This document shows, in pieces, positions 9,406-17,649 of a DNA stretch of 37,572 nucleotides. Position numbers and translations under genes: made by a program. Each line of letters begins with the position of its first letter. Position 1 is the first letter of the stretch. The DNA lies in NCBI GenBank assembly GCA_017548525.1, contig JAFYZV010000053.1, positions 1 through 37,572 on the forward strand. The letters run 5' to 3'. Source of the DNA: Prevotella sp. Its GTDB lineage: Bacteria > Bacteroidota > Bacteroidia > Bacteroidales > Bacteroidaceae. The notes under the pieces were generated by a model. That model saw nothing but the letters and a program-made list of their open reading frames with translations. It was not told the origin of the DNA and searched no databases.

Positions 9406-9623
9406 CAGAATAGGACTAAAACCATCAAATTCCTCAGGAAACGCTCCGTCATAGAGATAGTCAACGACGAGCTGAAAAACGTCTGCCAGATTGAGCATAC
9501 TAGACACCCTTCCGTCGACAACTTCGTGACAAACCTTCTTGAGGGACTTGTTGCTTACAACCTCTTGCCGAAGAAACCATCCATGACATTGAAATCATTG
9601 ATAAAAACAAAGTGATTGTCTAA
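9406..9623 (+). pseudogene. IS982-family transposase remnant (C-terminal end)
   Basis: Reading from 9406, the translation includes LRKRSVIEIVNDELKNVCQ and then IEHTRHPS ... NLLEGLVAYNLLPKKPSM, the characteristic C-terminal part of IS982-type DDE transposases. The frame is lost shortly after PSM: the current frame stops at 9613-9615, while the adjacent frame reads IEIIDKNKVIV to a stop at 9621-9623, as expected for an intact end with one deleted base. A stop also lies just upstream (9403-9405), and the N-terminal two-thirds with most catalytic residues is missing. I saw no terminal inverted repeats. Non-functional scar. Confidence 0.72.
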
Positions 9624-9689
9624 ACCTTACGTTGAATTCACGTATTATTACTAAAAGCTTATAGACCCATCATTATACCGTTTTATTTT

Positions 9690-9749
9690 GGCTATAGCCG
9701 CAAACCCTTTCGGCTATAGGCGCAAACCCTTTCGGCTATAGGCGCAAAG
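9690..9749. repeat. 22-bp tandem repeat, ~2.7 copies
   Basis: Units start at 9690, 9712 and 9734 with consensus GGCTATAGGCGCAAACCCTTTC; the first has C in place of one G, making GGCTATAGCC palindromic. Units are directly adjacent without spacers. The array lies between the IS982 scar and the pepP promoter. Elsewhere in 9329-9968 I see no gene. Confidence 0.75.
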
Positions 9750-9910
9750 TCATAAAGGCGGCATTTGTTCCCTCCATCTGATGCTTCTATACCCGATAAA
9801 GGCACTCTTTATTCCCGACAAACCATTGTTCCCGACGTTCAGGACATATCATCTGATTACTCCATACAAGTACTAAATGGTTGTAGTTGTTTAACTTTTT
9901 TTGTAAACAG

Positions 9911-9941
9911 ATTGGTTTTCAATATAAAATGATTATCTTTG
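9911..9941 (+). promoter_or_regulatory. Promoter of the peptidase operon
   Basis: ATTG (9911-9914), a 19-bp spacer and TATCTTTG (9934-9941) match the Bacteroidetes -33/-7 arrangement. It is 27 bp before the aminopeptidase ATG. Confidence 0.65.
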
Positions 9942-9968
9942 CAATCAAACATCTAACTATTAACAATC

Positions 9969-11372
9969 ATGTTTAGCAAAGAGACATATATCAGCAGACG
10001 GGCGCAATTGAAGAAACTCGTGGGCGACGGCATTATCTTGCTCTTTGGCAATAATGAGTCGCCATGTAATTATCCCGCCAACACGTATTACCCCTTCCGC
10101 CAGGACTCCACGTTCCTCTATTATTTCGGACAGCAGCGGGATGGGCTCGTGGGGGTCATCGACATTGATAATGACACGGAAACCCTCGTTGGCGATGACA
10201 TTGATATTGAGGACATTGTATGGTATGGGTCGGTGGATAGTGTGAACGACCTTGCCGCCGAGGTGGGTGTCTCACAATCGGCATCGATGTCCGCTCTCCG
10301 CACCATTTGCAACGAGGCATTACGCCAGAAGCGTACCATCCATTTCCTTCCACCTTATCGATATGACATCAAATTGCAAATCTTCGACTTGCTTGGCATC
10401 CATCCCAACCAGCAGAAGGAGTCGGCATCGATGGCATTAATCAAGGCAGTCGTTAAGATGCGTTCCACCAAGTCGGCTGAAGAGATTGCCGAGATGGAAC
10501 AAGCGGCAGAGATTGGCTACCTCATGCACACCACGGCGATGAAACTCATTCGTCCAGGCGTGACGGAGAAATACATTTCGGGGCAGGTGGACGGCATCGC
10601 CCTCTCATACGGCGCACACCATAGCTTCCCCACGATATTCTCCCAACATGGTGAGATTATGCATGGTAGTCCGTCGCTCGTTCCCCTTGAGGCAGGACGG
10701 TTGGTCATCTGCGACGCGGGGGCGGAGACCATTAACAACTACTGTTCTGACAACACGCGCACTATGCCCGTAAATGGCAAGTACACCCAGCGGCAATTGG
10801 ACATCTATACCATCGTGGAGGAATGCCACGACTTGGTTCTCAACGAGGCACGACCTGGCGTGAAATACATGGATTGTCACTTTGCCGTGGCACGGCACAT
10901 GACCAATCGCCTGAAAGAGTTAGGGCTGATGAAGGGCGACACCGAGGAGGCTGTATGTGCTGGGGCACATGCCATGTTCCTGCCGCATGGCTTGGGACAC
11001 ATGATGGGAATGGATGTTCACGACATGGAAGACCTCGACCAAATCAACGTAGGATTCGATGAGGAGACACGCCCCATCCTCGACCAGTTCGGCACCAACT
11101 GCCTCCGCATGGGCAGACGGCTTGAAGAGGGCTTCGTGGTGACCGATGAGCCAGGCATCTACTTCATTCCTGCCCTCATCGATGACTGGCGCAAGAGTGG
11201 TCATTGTGTCGAGTTCCTTAACTTTGACCTATTGGAGACCTATAAGGATTTCGGCGGTGTGCGCATCGAAGACGACATCCTCATCACCAAGGATGGTTGC
11301 CGCTTCCTTGGCGAGCATCGCATCCCTTACCATCCTAAGGATGTGGAGGAATTCATGAAAGACAATCAATAA
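9969..11372 (+). CDS. pepP: Xaa-Pro aminopeptidase (M24B)
   Basis: 467 aa, cytoplasmic (no signal peptide). It removes N-terminal residues preceding proline. An N-terminal aminopeptidase-P domain (about 1-150) is followed by the pita-bread catalytic domain (about 170-450). The five metal ligands are visible: D249 (CDAG), D261 (SDNTRT), H344 (HGLGHMMGMDVHD), E394 (VTDEPGIY) and E433 (GVRIEDD). Length and motif order match E. coli PepP-type enzymes. The downstream cysteine peptidase begins 34 bp later with no terminator between, so the two are probably co-transcribed. Confidence 0.92.
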   Translation: MFSKETYISRRAQLKKLVGDGIILLFGNNESPCNYPANTYYPFRQDSTFLYYFGQQRDGLVGVIDIDNDTETLVGDDIDIEDIVWYGSVDSVNDLAAEVGVSQSASMSALRTICNEALRQKRTIHFLPPYRYDIKLQIFDLLGIHPNQQKESASMALIKAVVKMRSTKSAEEIAEMEQAAEIGYLMHTTAMKLIRPGVTEKYISGQVDGIALSYGAHHSFPTIFSQHGEIMHGSPSLVPLEAGRLVICDAGAETINNYCSDNTRTMPVNGKYTQRQLDIYTIVEECHDLVLNEARPGVKYMDCHFAVARHMTNRLKELGLMKGDTEEAVCAGAHAMFLPHGLGHMMGMDVHDMEDLDQINVGFDEETRPILDQFGTNCLRMGRRLEEGFVVTDEPGIYFIPALIDDWRKSGHCVEFLNFDLLETYKDFGGVRIEDDILITKDGCRFLGEHRIPYHPKDVEEFMKDNQ

Positions 11373-11406
11373 ACATCATAAACATCTATAACATAACAGT
11401 ATTACA

Positions 11407-12612
11407 ATGAAGAAAACTTTATTTATCATGTTGCTGGCTGGCTTGACACTTAATGCCAGCGCAGCGAAGAAGAAGGCTGCTGCCAAGAAGAGCAACGCCC
11501 CCGAGTTTACTATCATCAAGGAAAACCCCATCACAAGCATCAAGGACCAAAACCGCTCGGGAACCTGTTGGAACTATTCCACCCTTTCTTTCTTTGAGGC
11601 AGAGATTCTCAAGGCGACTGGAAAGACGTATGACCTCTGCGAATCATACGTGGAGAACAAGACCTATATGGACCGTGCCATCCAAGTGGTGCGCTTCCAC
11701 GGCGACTGCCAGTTTGCGCAGGGTGGGTCGGCAGAGGACGTTCTCGCCACGATGAAACAATATGGTATTTGTCCAGAAGATGCCATGCCATTCCCCGGCT
11801 CATTGTATGGCGACTCGCTGAACAACTTTGGTGAGTTCTTCTCCGTGCTGGAACCCTACGTGGATGCCGTTGCCAAGAACAAGGCAAAGAAGATTTCCAA
11901 CCAGTGGAAGGTGGGGTTGCAGGGCATACTCGACGCTTACTTGGGCAAGTGTCCTGACAAATTCACCTATGAAGGCAAGGAATACACACCGAAGAGCTTT
12001 GTCAATAGCCTTGGTATCAACCTCAATGACTATGTATCGATCACCAGTTACACGCATCATCCCTTCTATACGACGTTTGCTGTGGAAGTGCAGGACAACT
12101 GGCGTTTCCCACAGTCGTACAACCTCCCAATGGACGAGATGATGGCAGTCATCGACAATGCCGTCAACGAGGGCTATACCATCGCTTGGGGTGGTGATGT
12201 CTCTGAAGAGGGGTTCACCCGCAATGGCCTCGCTTACGCCGTTGACACGAAAAAAGCAGAGAGTCTCGCTGGCAGCGACATGGCTCGTTGGCTGAAACTG
12301 ACTGCCGACAAGAAACGCAACATCATCGACTCTCTTGGCTGTACCGTTCCGGAGGTTGTTCCCACGCAGGAGATGCGTCAGGAACGTTATGACAACTGGG
12401 AATTGACCGATGACCATGGTATGCTTATCTATGGGATCGCCAAGGACCAGAATGGTAAGGAGTATTATATGGTGAAGAACTCGTGGGGTGAGACTGGCAA
12501 ATACAAGGGTATATGGTACATGACCAAGGCTTTCATCGCTGCCAACACGATGGACTTCCTCATCAATAAGAACGCTATCCCTGCCGACATCCGCAAGAAG
12601 TTAGGATTGTGA
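11407..12612 (+). CDS. Exported C1B cysteine peptidase (bleomycin hydrolase / aminopeptidase C type)
   Basis: 401 aa. The papain-like catalytic residues are visible: Q48, C54 (SGTCWNYS), H337 (TDDHGMLIYG) and N358 (VKNSWGE). The long insert between Cys and His and the overall length fit the bleomycin hydrolase/PepC branch. Unlike cytosolic PepC it begins with a signal peptide (MKKTLFIMLLAGLTLNASAA) followed by a Lys/Ala-rich stretch, so a periplasmic location is likely. In this family the protein's own C-terminus sits in the active-site cleft and sets aminopeptidase specificity; here it ends KKLGL. It is second gene after the Xaa-Pro aminopeptidase and ends at a strong terminator. Confidence 0.88.
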   Translation: MKKTLFIMLLAGLTLNASAAKKKAAAKKSNAPEFTIIKENPITSIKDQNRSGTCWNYSTLSFFEAEILKATGKTYDLCESYVENKTYMDRAIQVVRFHGDCQFAQGGSAEDVLATMKQYGICPEDAMPFPGSLYGDSLNNFGEFFSVLEPYVDAVAKNKAKKISNQWKVGLQGILDAYLGKCPDKFTYEGKEYTPKSFVNSLGINLNDYVSITSYTHHPFYTTFAVEVQDNWRFPQSYNLPMDEMMAVIDNAVNEGYTIAWGGDVSEEGFTRNGLAYAVDTKKAESLAGSDMARWLKLTADKKRNIIDSLGCTVPEVVPTQEMRQERYDNWELTDDHGMLIYGIAKDQNGKEYYMVKNSWGETGKYKGIWYMTKAFIAANTMDFLINKNAIPADIRKKLGL

Positions 12613-12669
12613 GTGATGAAACGGTAACTATTTGAGTAATTCCGTTGCATTTATTTGCTAAAAAAGAGT

Positions 12670-12727
12670 AAAACGGAGCATAACTGTTAAAATTCATACA
12701 GTATGTTCCGTTTTTCTGTTTTTTATT
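12670..12727 (+). terminator. Rho-independent terminator of the peptidase operon
   Basis: AAAACGGAGCATAACTG (12670-12686) pairs with CAGTATGTTCCGTTTT (12699-12714) with one G-U pair and one bulged A. The stem is followed by T-rich sequence up to 12727. Confidence 0.85.
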
Positions 12728-12729
12728 CG

Positions 12730-12737
12730 TAACTTTA
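12730..12737 (+). promoter_or_regulatory. Possible -7 box for recJ-recQ (TAACTTTA)
   Basis: TAACTTTA differs from TAnnTTTG at the last base and lies 63 bp before the recJ ATG, just after the preceding terminator. No clear -33 element. Confidence 0.4.
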
Positions 12738-12799
12738 CCACGTTAAATTGCCTAAGTAGGCTTTTGACGGTTGAAAAGAAGGAATAAATACAAATATAA

Positions 12800-14527
12800 A
12801 TGCAATTTAAATGGAATTACGAACCACCTACACCAGAAGAAAAGGAAGCGGCTAAGGAACTTGGCGAGAAGTTGAGCATCAGCCCTGTCCTCGCCCGTCT
12901 GCTCATACGAAGGGGCATCCATACGGAGAGTGCCGCTAAGCGTTTCTTCCGTCCCCAGTTGGCAGACCTCATTAACCCATTCTTGATGAAGGACATGGAC
13001 GTGGCCGTTGACAGACTTAACGATGCCATGGGGCGCAAGGAGCGGATATTGGTGTATGGCGACTATGATGTTGACGGTTGTACCGCCGTGGCTTTGGTGT
13101 ATAAGTTTTTACAGCAGTTCTATTCCAACATTGACTATTATATTCCCGACCGTTATGACGAAGGATATGGTGTGAGCATGAAGGGATTGGAATACGCTGC
13201 CGAAACGGGTGTTAAACTCATCATTATCTTGGATTGTGGCATCAAGGCGATAGAGGAAATCTCTCTCGCCAAGGAGTTTGGTATCGATTTCATCATCTGT
13301 GACCACCATGTGCCCGATGATGTAATGCCTCCCGCTGTTGCAATCCTCAATCCCAAGAGGGTTGATGACAGTTATCCTTTCAAGCAACTATGTGGATGTG
13401 GGGTGGGCTTTAAGTTTATGCAAGCCTTTGCCAAGAACAATGGTATTCCTTTCTCGCGCCTTATCCCCCTGCTTGACTTCTGTGCCGTAAGCATCGCGGC
13501 AGACCTCGTTCCTGTAACTGACGAGAATCGCATCCTGGCTTTCCACGGGTTGAAACAACTTAACCAGACCCCCAGCATTGGTCTGAAGTCCATCATTGAT
13601 ATATGTGGGCTTAACGGTAGGGAGATAGCCATGAGCGACATTATCTTCAAGATAGGGCCACGCATCAATGCCTCGGGAAGGATTGAGAAAGGCAAGGAAA
13701 CAGTGGATTTACTTGTGGAACGCGACTACAACGTCGCCCTCCAAGCTGCTCGTCATATTGATGAATACAATGACCAACGTAAGGACATTGACAAGCAGAT
13801 GACGGAGGAAGCCAACCACATCGTGGAGAAATTGGAGAGCCAAAGTCACATGTCGAGCATTGTCCTCTATGATGAGAACTGGAAGAAGGGTGTCATTGGC
13901 ATCGTGGCATCACGACTGACGGAAATTTATACTCGTCCCACGGTGGTTCTTACTCGCGATGGTGACTATGCCACGGGTAGCGCACGAAGTGTAACGGGCT
14001 TTGACATCTATTCTGCCATTAAGAGTTGCAACGACCTCTTGGTGAATTTCGGTGGGCATACGTATGCTGCGGGTCTCACTATCCGTTGGAATGACATCCA
14101 GAAATTTAGGAATCGTTTTCAAGAATATGTGGAGAACCACATCCAGCCCGAACAAACAGAGTCGCTCTTAAACATTGAGGCGTTCCTTGACTTCAAGGAC
14201 ATTACCAAACGTTTGCAGACAGACTTAAAACGTTTTGCGCCCTTCGGACCGGAGAACGAGAAGCCCATCTTCGGCACTACAGGCGTTTACGACTACGGCA
14301 CGAGCAAGGTGGTGGGTCGTGAGCAAGAGCACATCAAGTTGGAATTGGTGGATTCGAAATCGAGTACGGTGATGAATGGCATTGCCTTTGGGCAGAGTGC
14401 GGCGGCACGTTACATCAAGTCCAAACGCAGTTTCGACATCGCCTATTCCATTGAGGAGAATATCTTTAAGCGCAGCCAAGTACAACTGCTCATCGAAGAC
14501 ATCCGTCCTTCTGAGGAGGAAGCATGA
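12800..14527 (+). CDS. recJ: Single-strand DNA exonuclease RecJ
   Basis: 575 aa. RecJ degrades single-stranded DNA 5' to 3' in recombination and mismatch repair. DHH-family metal motifs are present: YGDYDVDG (86-93), DCG (145-147) and DHH (168-170). The DHHA1 motif GGHTYAAG lies near 418-425, with a nucleic-acid-binding C-terminal domain after it. Length is normal. Its stop codon overlaps the recQ start by 4 bp (ATGA), so the two are translationally coupled. This fits their known cooperation, RecQ unwinding and RecJ trimming. Confidence 0.95.
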   Translation: MQFKWNYEPPTPEEKEAAKELGEKLSISPVLARLLIRRGIHTESAAKRFFRPQLADLINPFLMKDMDVAVDRLNDAMGRKERILVYGDYDVDGCTAVALVYKFLQQFYSNIDYYIPDRYDEGYGVSMKGLEYAAETGVKLIIILDCGIKAIEEISLAKEFGIDFIICDHHVPDDVMPPAVAILNPKRVDDSYPFKQLCGCGVGFKFMQAFAKNNGIPFSRLIPLLDFCAVSIAADLVPVTDENRILAFHGLKQLNQTPSIGLKSIIDICGLNGREIAMSDIIFKIGPRINASGRIEKGKETVDLLVERDYNVALQAARHIDEYNDQRKDIDKQMTEEANHIVEKLESQSHMSSIVLYDENWKKGVIGIVASRLTEIYTRPTVVLTRDGDYATGSARSVTGFDIYSAIKSCNDLLVNFGGHTYAAGLTIRWNDIQKFRNRFQEYVENHIQPEQTESLLNIEAFLDFKDITKRLQTDLKRFAPFGPENEKPIFGTTGVYDYGTSKVVGREQEHIKLELVDSKSSTVMNGIAFGQSAAARYIKSKRSFDIAYSIEENIFKRSQVQLLIEDIRPSEEEA

Positions 14528-16428
14528 TGGATGGCAAATACCTTGACATCCTCAAGGAGTACTGGGGTTATGATGACTTCAGGGGGATCCAACGTGAAAT
14601 CATCGAAAGCATCGGGGCGGGACGCGACACTTTGGGGCTGATGCCCACGGGTGGAGGTAAGAGCATCACCTTCCAAGTGCCAGCCTTGGCACAAGAAGGA
14701 GTGTGCATCGTTATCTCCCCACTCATCGCCTTGATGAAGGATCAGGTAAATCACCTTTTGGAGAAAGGTATTCGCGCCGCCGCCATTTATTCAGGCATGT
14801 CGCGCAATGAAATCATCGTGACAATGGAAAATGCCATCTTCGGTGGTGTTAAGGTGTTGTATGTGTCGCCTGAAAGACTTTCTTCAGACCTCTTCCAAGC
14901 CAAGTTGAAACATATAAACGTGAGTTTCATCACCGTCGATGAGGCGCATTGCATCAGCCAATGGGGTTATGACTTTCGCCCTGCCTATCTCCAGATTGCC
15001 ACTATCCGAAAGCTCAAACCCGACGCTCCCGTCCTCGCCCTGACAGCCACCGCTACTCCCGAGGTGGTGAAAGATATTCAAAAGCAACTCGCCTTCAAGG
15101 AGGAGAATGTCTATATGATGAGTTTCGAGCGCAAGAATGTGGCATATATCGTGCGCAAGACGGAAGACAAGCGTGAGGAACTCGTCCATATCCTTCGTTC
15201 TGTGTTGGGCAGTGCCATCGTGTACACCCGTAGTAGGAAGCGCACGAAAGAGATTGCCGAACTCCTCATGCAGCAGGACATTGCCGCAACTCACTTCCAT
15301 GCAGGACTGGAACCGTCTGTCAAAGACGAGCGGCAGCAGGCATGGACTCACGATGAGGTACGTGTCATTGTGGCAACCAATGCCTTTGGCATGGGCATCG
15401 ACAAGCCCGACGTGCGTTTAGTCATCCATTACGACTGCCCCGATTCCATCGAGGCGTATTTCCAAGAGGCAGGTCGTGCGGGCAGGGATGGCAAGAAGTC
15501 GTATGCGGTGTTGCTTTACAACAATTCCGACAACAGAAAATTAGATAGGCGAATCGATGACAACTATCCCGACAAGGAACTCATCAAGCAAATATATAGC
15601 AACCTCGCTTATTTCTTCCAGATAGGTGCAGGAAGTGGAGTAGGACATACTTTTGAGTTTGACATCGACAAGTTTTCGATGACATACCGACATTTCCCCA
15701 CCATTGTTGACTCGGCTTTGAAGATATTAGAAAATGCCGACTATATCCGATACGAGACGAATCCAGATTCCAATGCGCGGGTGATGTTCCAATTGTCGCG
15801 TAATGAATTGTATCGACTCCAAGAGACATCCCCCCATGAGGATAAGGTCATCACGGCCCTGTTGCGGTGTTATGGCGGATTGTTCACCGATTATGTGTAT
15901 ATAACCGAAAGTCTTATAGCTTTGCAATCGGGAATCACACCCGAACAGGTGTATCTCAACCTGAAAGCATTGAGCCAGAAACATATCATCCATTTTATAC
16001 CTCGTCGCAACACACCCCTTATCACCTATACTCAAAATCGAGAGGAAGAAGAACGTATAGTCATCCCTTCAAGGGTATATGAAGAACGAAAGAAACAGTT
16101 TGCACGGCGCATCCATGCCATCGAGCAGTATGCTACGGACGACACTATTTGTCGAAGCAAACAACTATTGAGCTATTTCGGTGAAAAGAAAGTGAGTGAT
16201 TGTGGGCAATGTGACGTATGTATCGAGAGAAAACGCAATAAAACGAAGGAGAACCACATAGAAAATGCCAAACAACAAATACTTGACTTGTTAGATGATG
16301 GAGAAAGCCATCTCATCACGGAATTGCGGACTCTCAATCTGCCAAATGCTCTATTGGATGAGGCTCTCCAACAGCTTATCATGGAGGAAGTCATCCATAT
16401 TGATGGAAGTTATATCATGAAAGGATAA
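14524..16428 (+). CDS. recQ: ATP-dependent DNA helicase RecQ
   Basis: 634 aa, superfamily 2 helicase unwinding DNA 3' to 5'. The Walker A motif PTGGGKS is at 41-47, the DEAH box at 139-142 (VDEAHCISQWG), and the helicase C domain carries NAFGMGIDKPDVR and QEAGRAGRDG. The RQC zinc site is C543, C560, C563 and C566 (SDCGQCDVC). A short helical segment ends the protein, and a canonical HRDC domain is not obvious. The gene starts inside the recJ stop codon; a second Met follows directly (MMDGK). It converges with ilvC, whose hairpin lies in the 66-bp gap. Confidence 0.95.
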   Translation: MMDGKYLDILKEYWGYDDFRGIQREIIESIGAGRDTLGLMPTGGGKSITFQVPALAQEGVCIVISPLIALMKDQVNHLLEKGIRAAAIYSGMSRNEIIVTMENAIFGGVKVLYVSPERLSSDLFQAKLKHINVSFITVDEAHCISQWGYDFRPAYLQIATIRKLKPDAPVLALTATATPEVVKDIQKQLAFKEENVYMMSFERKNVAYIVRKTEDKREELVHILRSVLGSAIVYTRSRKRTKEIAELLMQQDIAATHFHAGLEPSVKDERQQAWTHDEVRVIVATNAFGMGIDKPDVRLVIHYDCPDSIEAYFQEAGRAGRDGKKSYAVLLYNNSDNRKLDRRIDDNYPDKELIKQIYSNLAYFFQIGAGSGVGHTFEFDIDKFSMTYRHFPTIVDSALKILENADYIRYETNPDSNARVMFQLSRNELYRLQETSPHEDKVITALLRCYGGLFTDYVYITESLIALQSGITPEQVYLNLKALSQKHIIHFIPRRNTPLITYTQNREEEERIVIPSRVYEERKKQFARRIHAIEQYATDDTICRSKQLLSYFGEKKVSDCGQCDVCIERKRNKTKENHIENAKQQILDLLDDGESHLITELRTLNLPNALLDEALQQLIMEEVIHIDGSYIMKG

Positions 16429-16474
16429 AAAAGAAGATTGAAGATTACGCTGTACCAGTTAATCTTCAATCTTC
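16427..16474 (-). terminator. Rho-independent terminator of ilvC made of heptad repeats
   Basis: On the minus strand GAAGATTGAAGATTA (16474-16460) is followed by a 12-nt loop, the exact complement TAATCTTCAATCTTC (16447-16433) and six Ts (16432-16427). The stem is 15 bp and AT-rich. It may also slow transcripts leaving recQ from the other side. Confidence 0.8.
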
Positions 16475-16495
16475 AATTCTCGATCTTCAATCTAT
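16433..16495. repeat. 7-bp repeat array in the recQ-ilvC gap
   Basis: Plus-strand units aatcttc (461-467), aatcttc (468-474), aattctc (475-481), gatcttc (482-488) and aatctat (489-495, offsets from 16000) are consecutive heptamers that end at the first base of the ilvC stop codon. Two complementary heptamers, aagattg and aagatta, occupy 16434-16447. The array supplies both arms of the ilvC terminator. Confidence 0.7.
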
Positions 16496-17538
16496 TAGTT
16501 GTTCTCTGGACGGAGCTTGCGGACGGTCTCGCCAGCCCGCCACATCTCCATATTGCGCATAGCCTCCAACTCCTTGTTCAAGCCTTCGCGATAGTCGGGC
16601 TTGGAGTTGGCATCGATGGAGATTTGTGCCTCTTTGCCTGTCTTGACCGATAAGTAAAGCCATTGCATCACGGGCTTGATGGCTTCGCGGAAACGGGGAG
16701 CCCAATCCAAGGCACCACGTTGGGCGGTGGTGGAGCAGTTAGCATACATCCAGTCCATACCCTTCTCACCAAACAACGGGCCAAGGCTCTGAGTCAGTTC
16801 CTCAACGGTTTCATTGAAAGCCTCTGATGGTGAGTGTCCGTTCTCGCGCAGCACTTCGTATTGCGCTTCCAATAGTCCCTCAATGGCACCCATCAATGAG
16901 CCACGCTCACCTGTTAGGTCGGAGGTTGCCTCGCGCTCGAAGGTAGTTTTGAACAGATAGCCAGCACCAATGCCGATACCAAAGGCGATGGTTTTCTCTT
17001 CTGCCTTGCCCGTGGCATCTTGGTAGACTGCGTATGAGCAGTTCAGTCCGCGACCCTCTTGGAACATGGTTCGCAACGACGTGCCAGAACCCTTTGGTGC
17101 AACGAGGATGACATCAATGTCCTCGGGAGGAACAACACCCGTGCGGTCGTTCCAGTTGATGGCGAAGCCATGGGAATAATATAAGGTCTTGCCAGCCTTC
17201 AGAAAGGGCTTGATCTTGGGCCAGACGGCAATCTGCCCAGCGTCAGAGAGCAACATGCAAATGATGGTACCCCTCTGCACGGCTTCCTCAATGGAGAACA
17301 ATGTCTTGCCAGGTACCCACCCGTCTGCCAAGCATTTCTCGTAGGTCTTGCCTTCACGTTGTCCCACAATGACATTGAAGCCATTGTCACGGAGGTTGCA
17401 AGCCTGACCAGGGCCTTGGATGCCATAGCCGATTACTGCGATTGTCTCATCCTTGAGTACTTCACGAGCCTTTTCCAAAGAGAACTCCTTACTGGTGACT
17501 ACTGTCTCAATCACGCCACCAAAATTCATTTCTGCCAT
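16495..17538 (-). CDS. ilvC: Ketol-acid reductoisomerase
   Basis: 347 aa. It converts acetolactate or acetohydroxybutyrate to the dihydroxy acids of valine, leucine and isoleucine synthesis, using NADPH and Mg2+. The nucleotide-binding loop is IAVIGYGIQGPGQACNLRDNG, with GPGQ replacing the HAHA-type sequence of many other enzymes, as I recall for Bacteroides IlvC. MVAPKGSGTSLR-type sequence (VAPKGSGTSLRTM), EATSDLTGERGSLMGA and CSTTAQRGALDW mark the catalytic helical domain. The usual ilvD/ilvB/ilvN neighbours are absent, so ilvC is a single-gene unit with its own promoter and terminator. Confidence 0.95.
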   Translation of the reverse strand: MAEMNFGGVIETVVTSKEFSLEKAREVLKDETIAVIGYGIQGPGQACNLRDNGFNVIVGQREGKTYEKCLADGWVPGKTLFSIEEAVQRGTIICMLLSDAGQIAVWPKIKPFLKAGKTLYYSHGFAINWNDRTGVVPPEDIDVILVAPKGSGTSLRTMFQEGRGLNCSYAVYQDATGKAEEKTIAFGIGIGAGYLFKTTFEREATSDLTGERGSLMGAIEGLLEAQYEVLRENGHSPSEAFNETVEELTQSLGPLFGEKGMDWMYANCSTTAQRGALDWAPRFREAIKPVMQWLYLSVKTGKEAQISIDANSKPDYREGLNKELEAMRNMEMWRAGETVRKLRPENN

Positions 17539-17582
17539 AATTATGTGATTGTTTGATTATAAATGATTACCTTTTCGGGCTG

Positions 17583-17614
17583 CAAAGTTATCAATTTGTC
17601 ACGAAACAGCCAAA
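17583..17614 (-). promoter_or_regulatory. ilvC promoter
   Basis: On the minus strand TTTG (17614-17611), a 20-bp spacer and TAACTTTG (17590-17583) give a complete Bacteroidetes -33/-7 pair, 45 bp before the ilvC ATG. The short leader leaves no room for a peptide attenuator or large riboswitch. Confidence 0.75.
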
Positions 17615-17649
17615 TGTTTTTACTATTATTCATTTGTAGGCATTTCCAA

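Noticed and set aside
9690..9749. Possible CRISPR array
   Set aside because: The 22-bp units touch each other with no spacers, there are fewer than three, and no cas gene is present.
11800..12417. 205-aa reading frame on the minus strand inside the cysteine peptidase gene
   Set aside because: It lies wholly antisense to a gene with intact catalytic motifs and has no recognisable domain or promoter.
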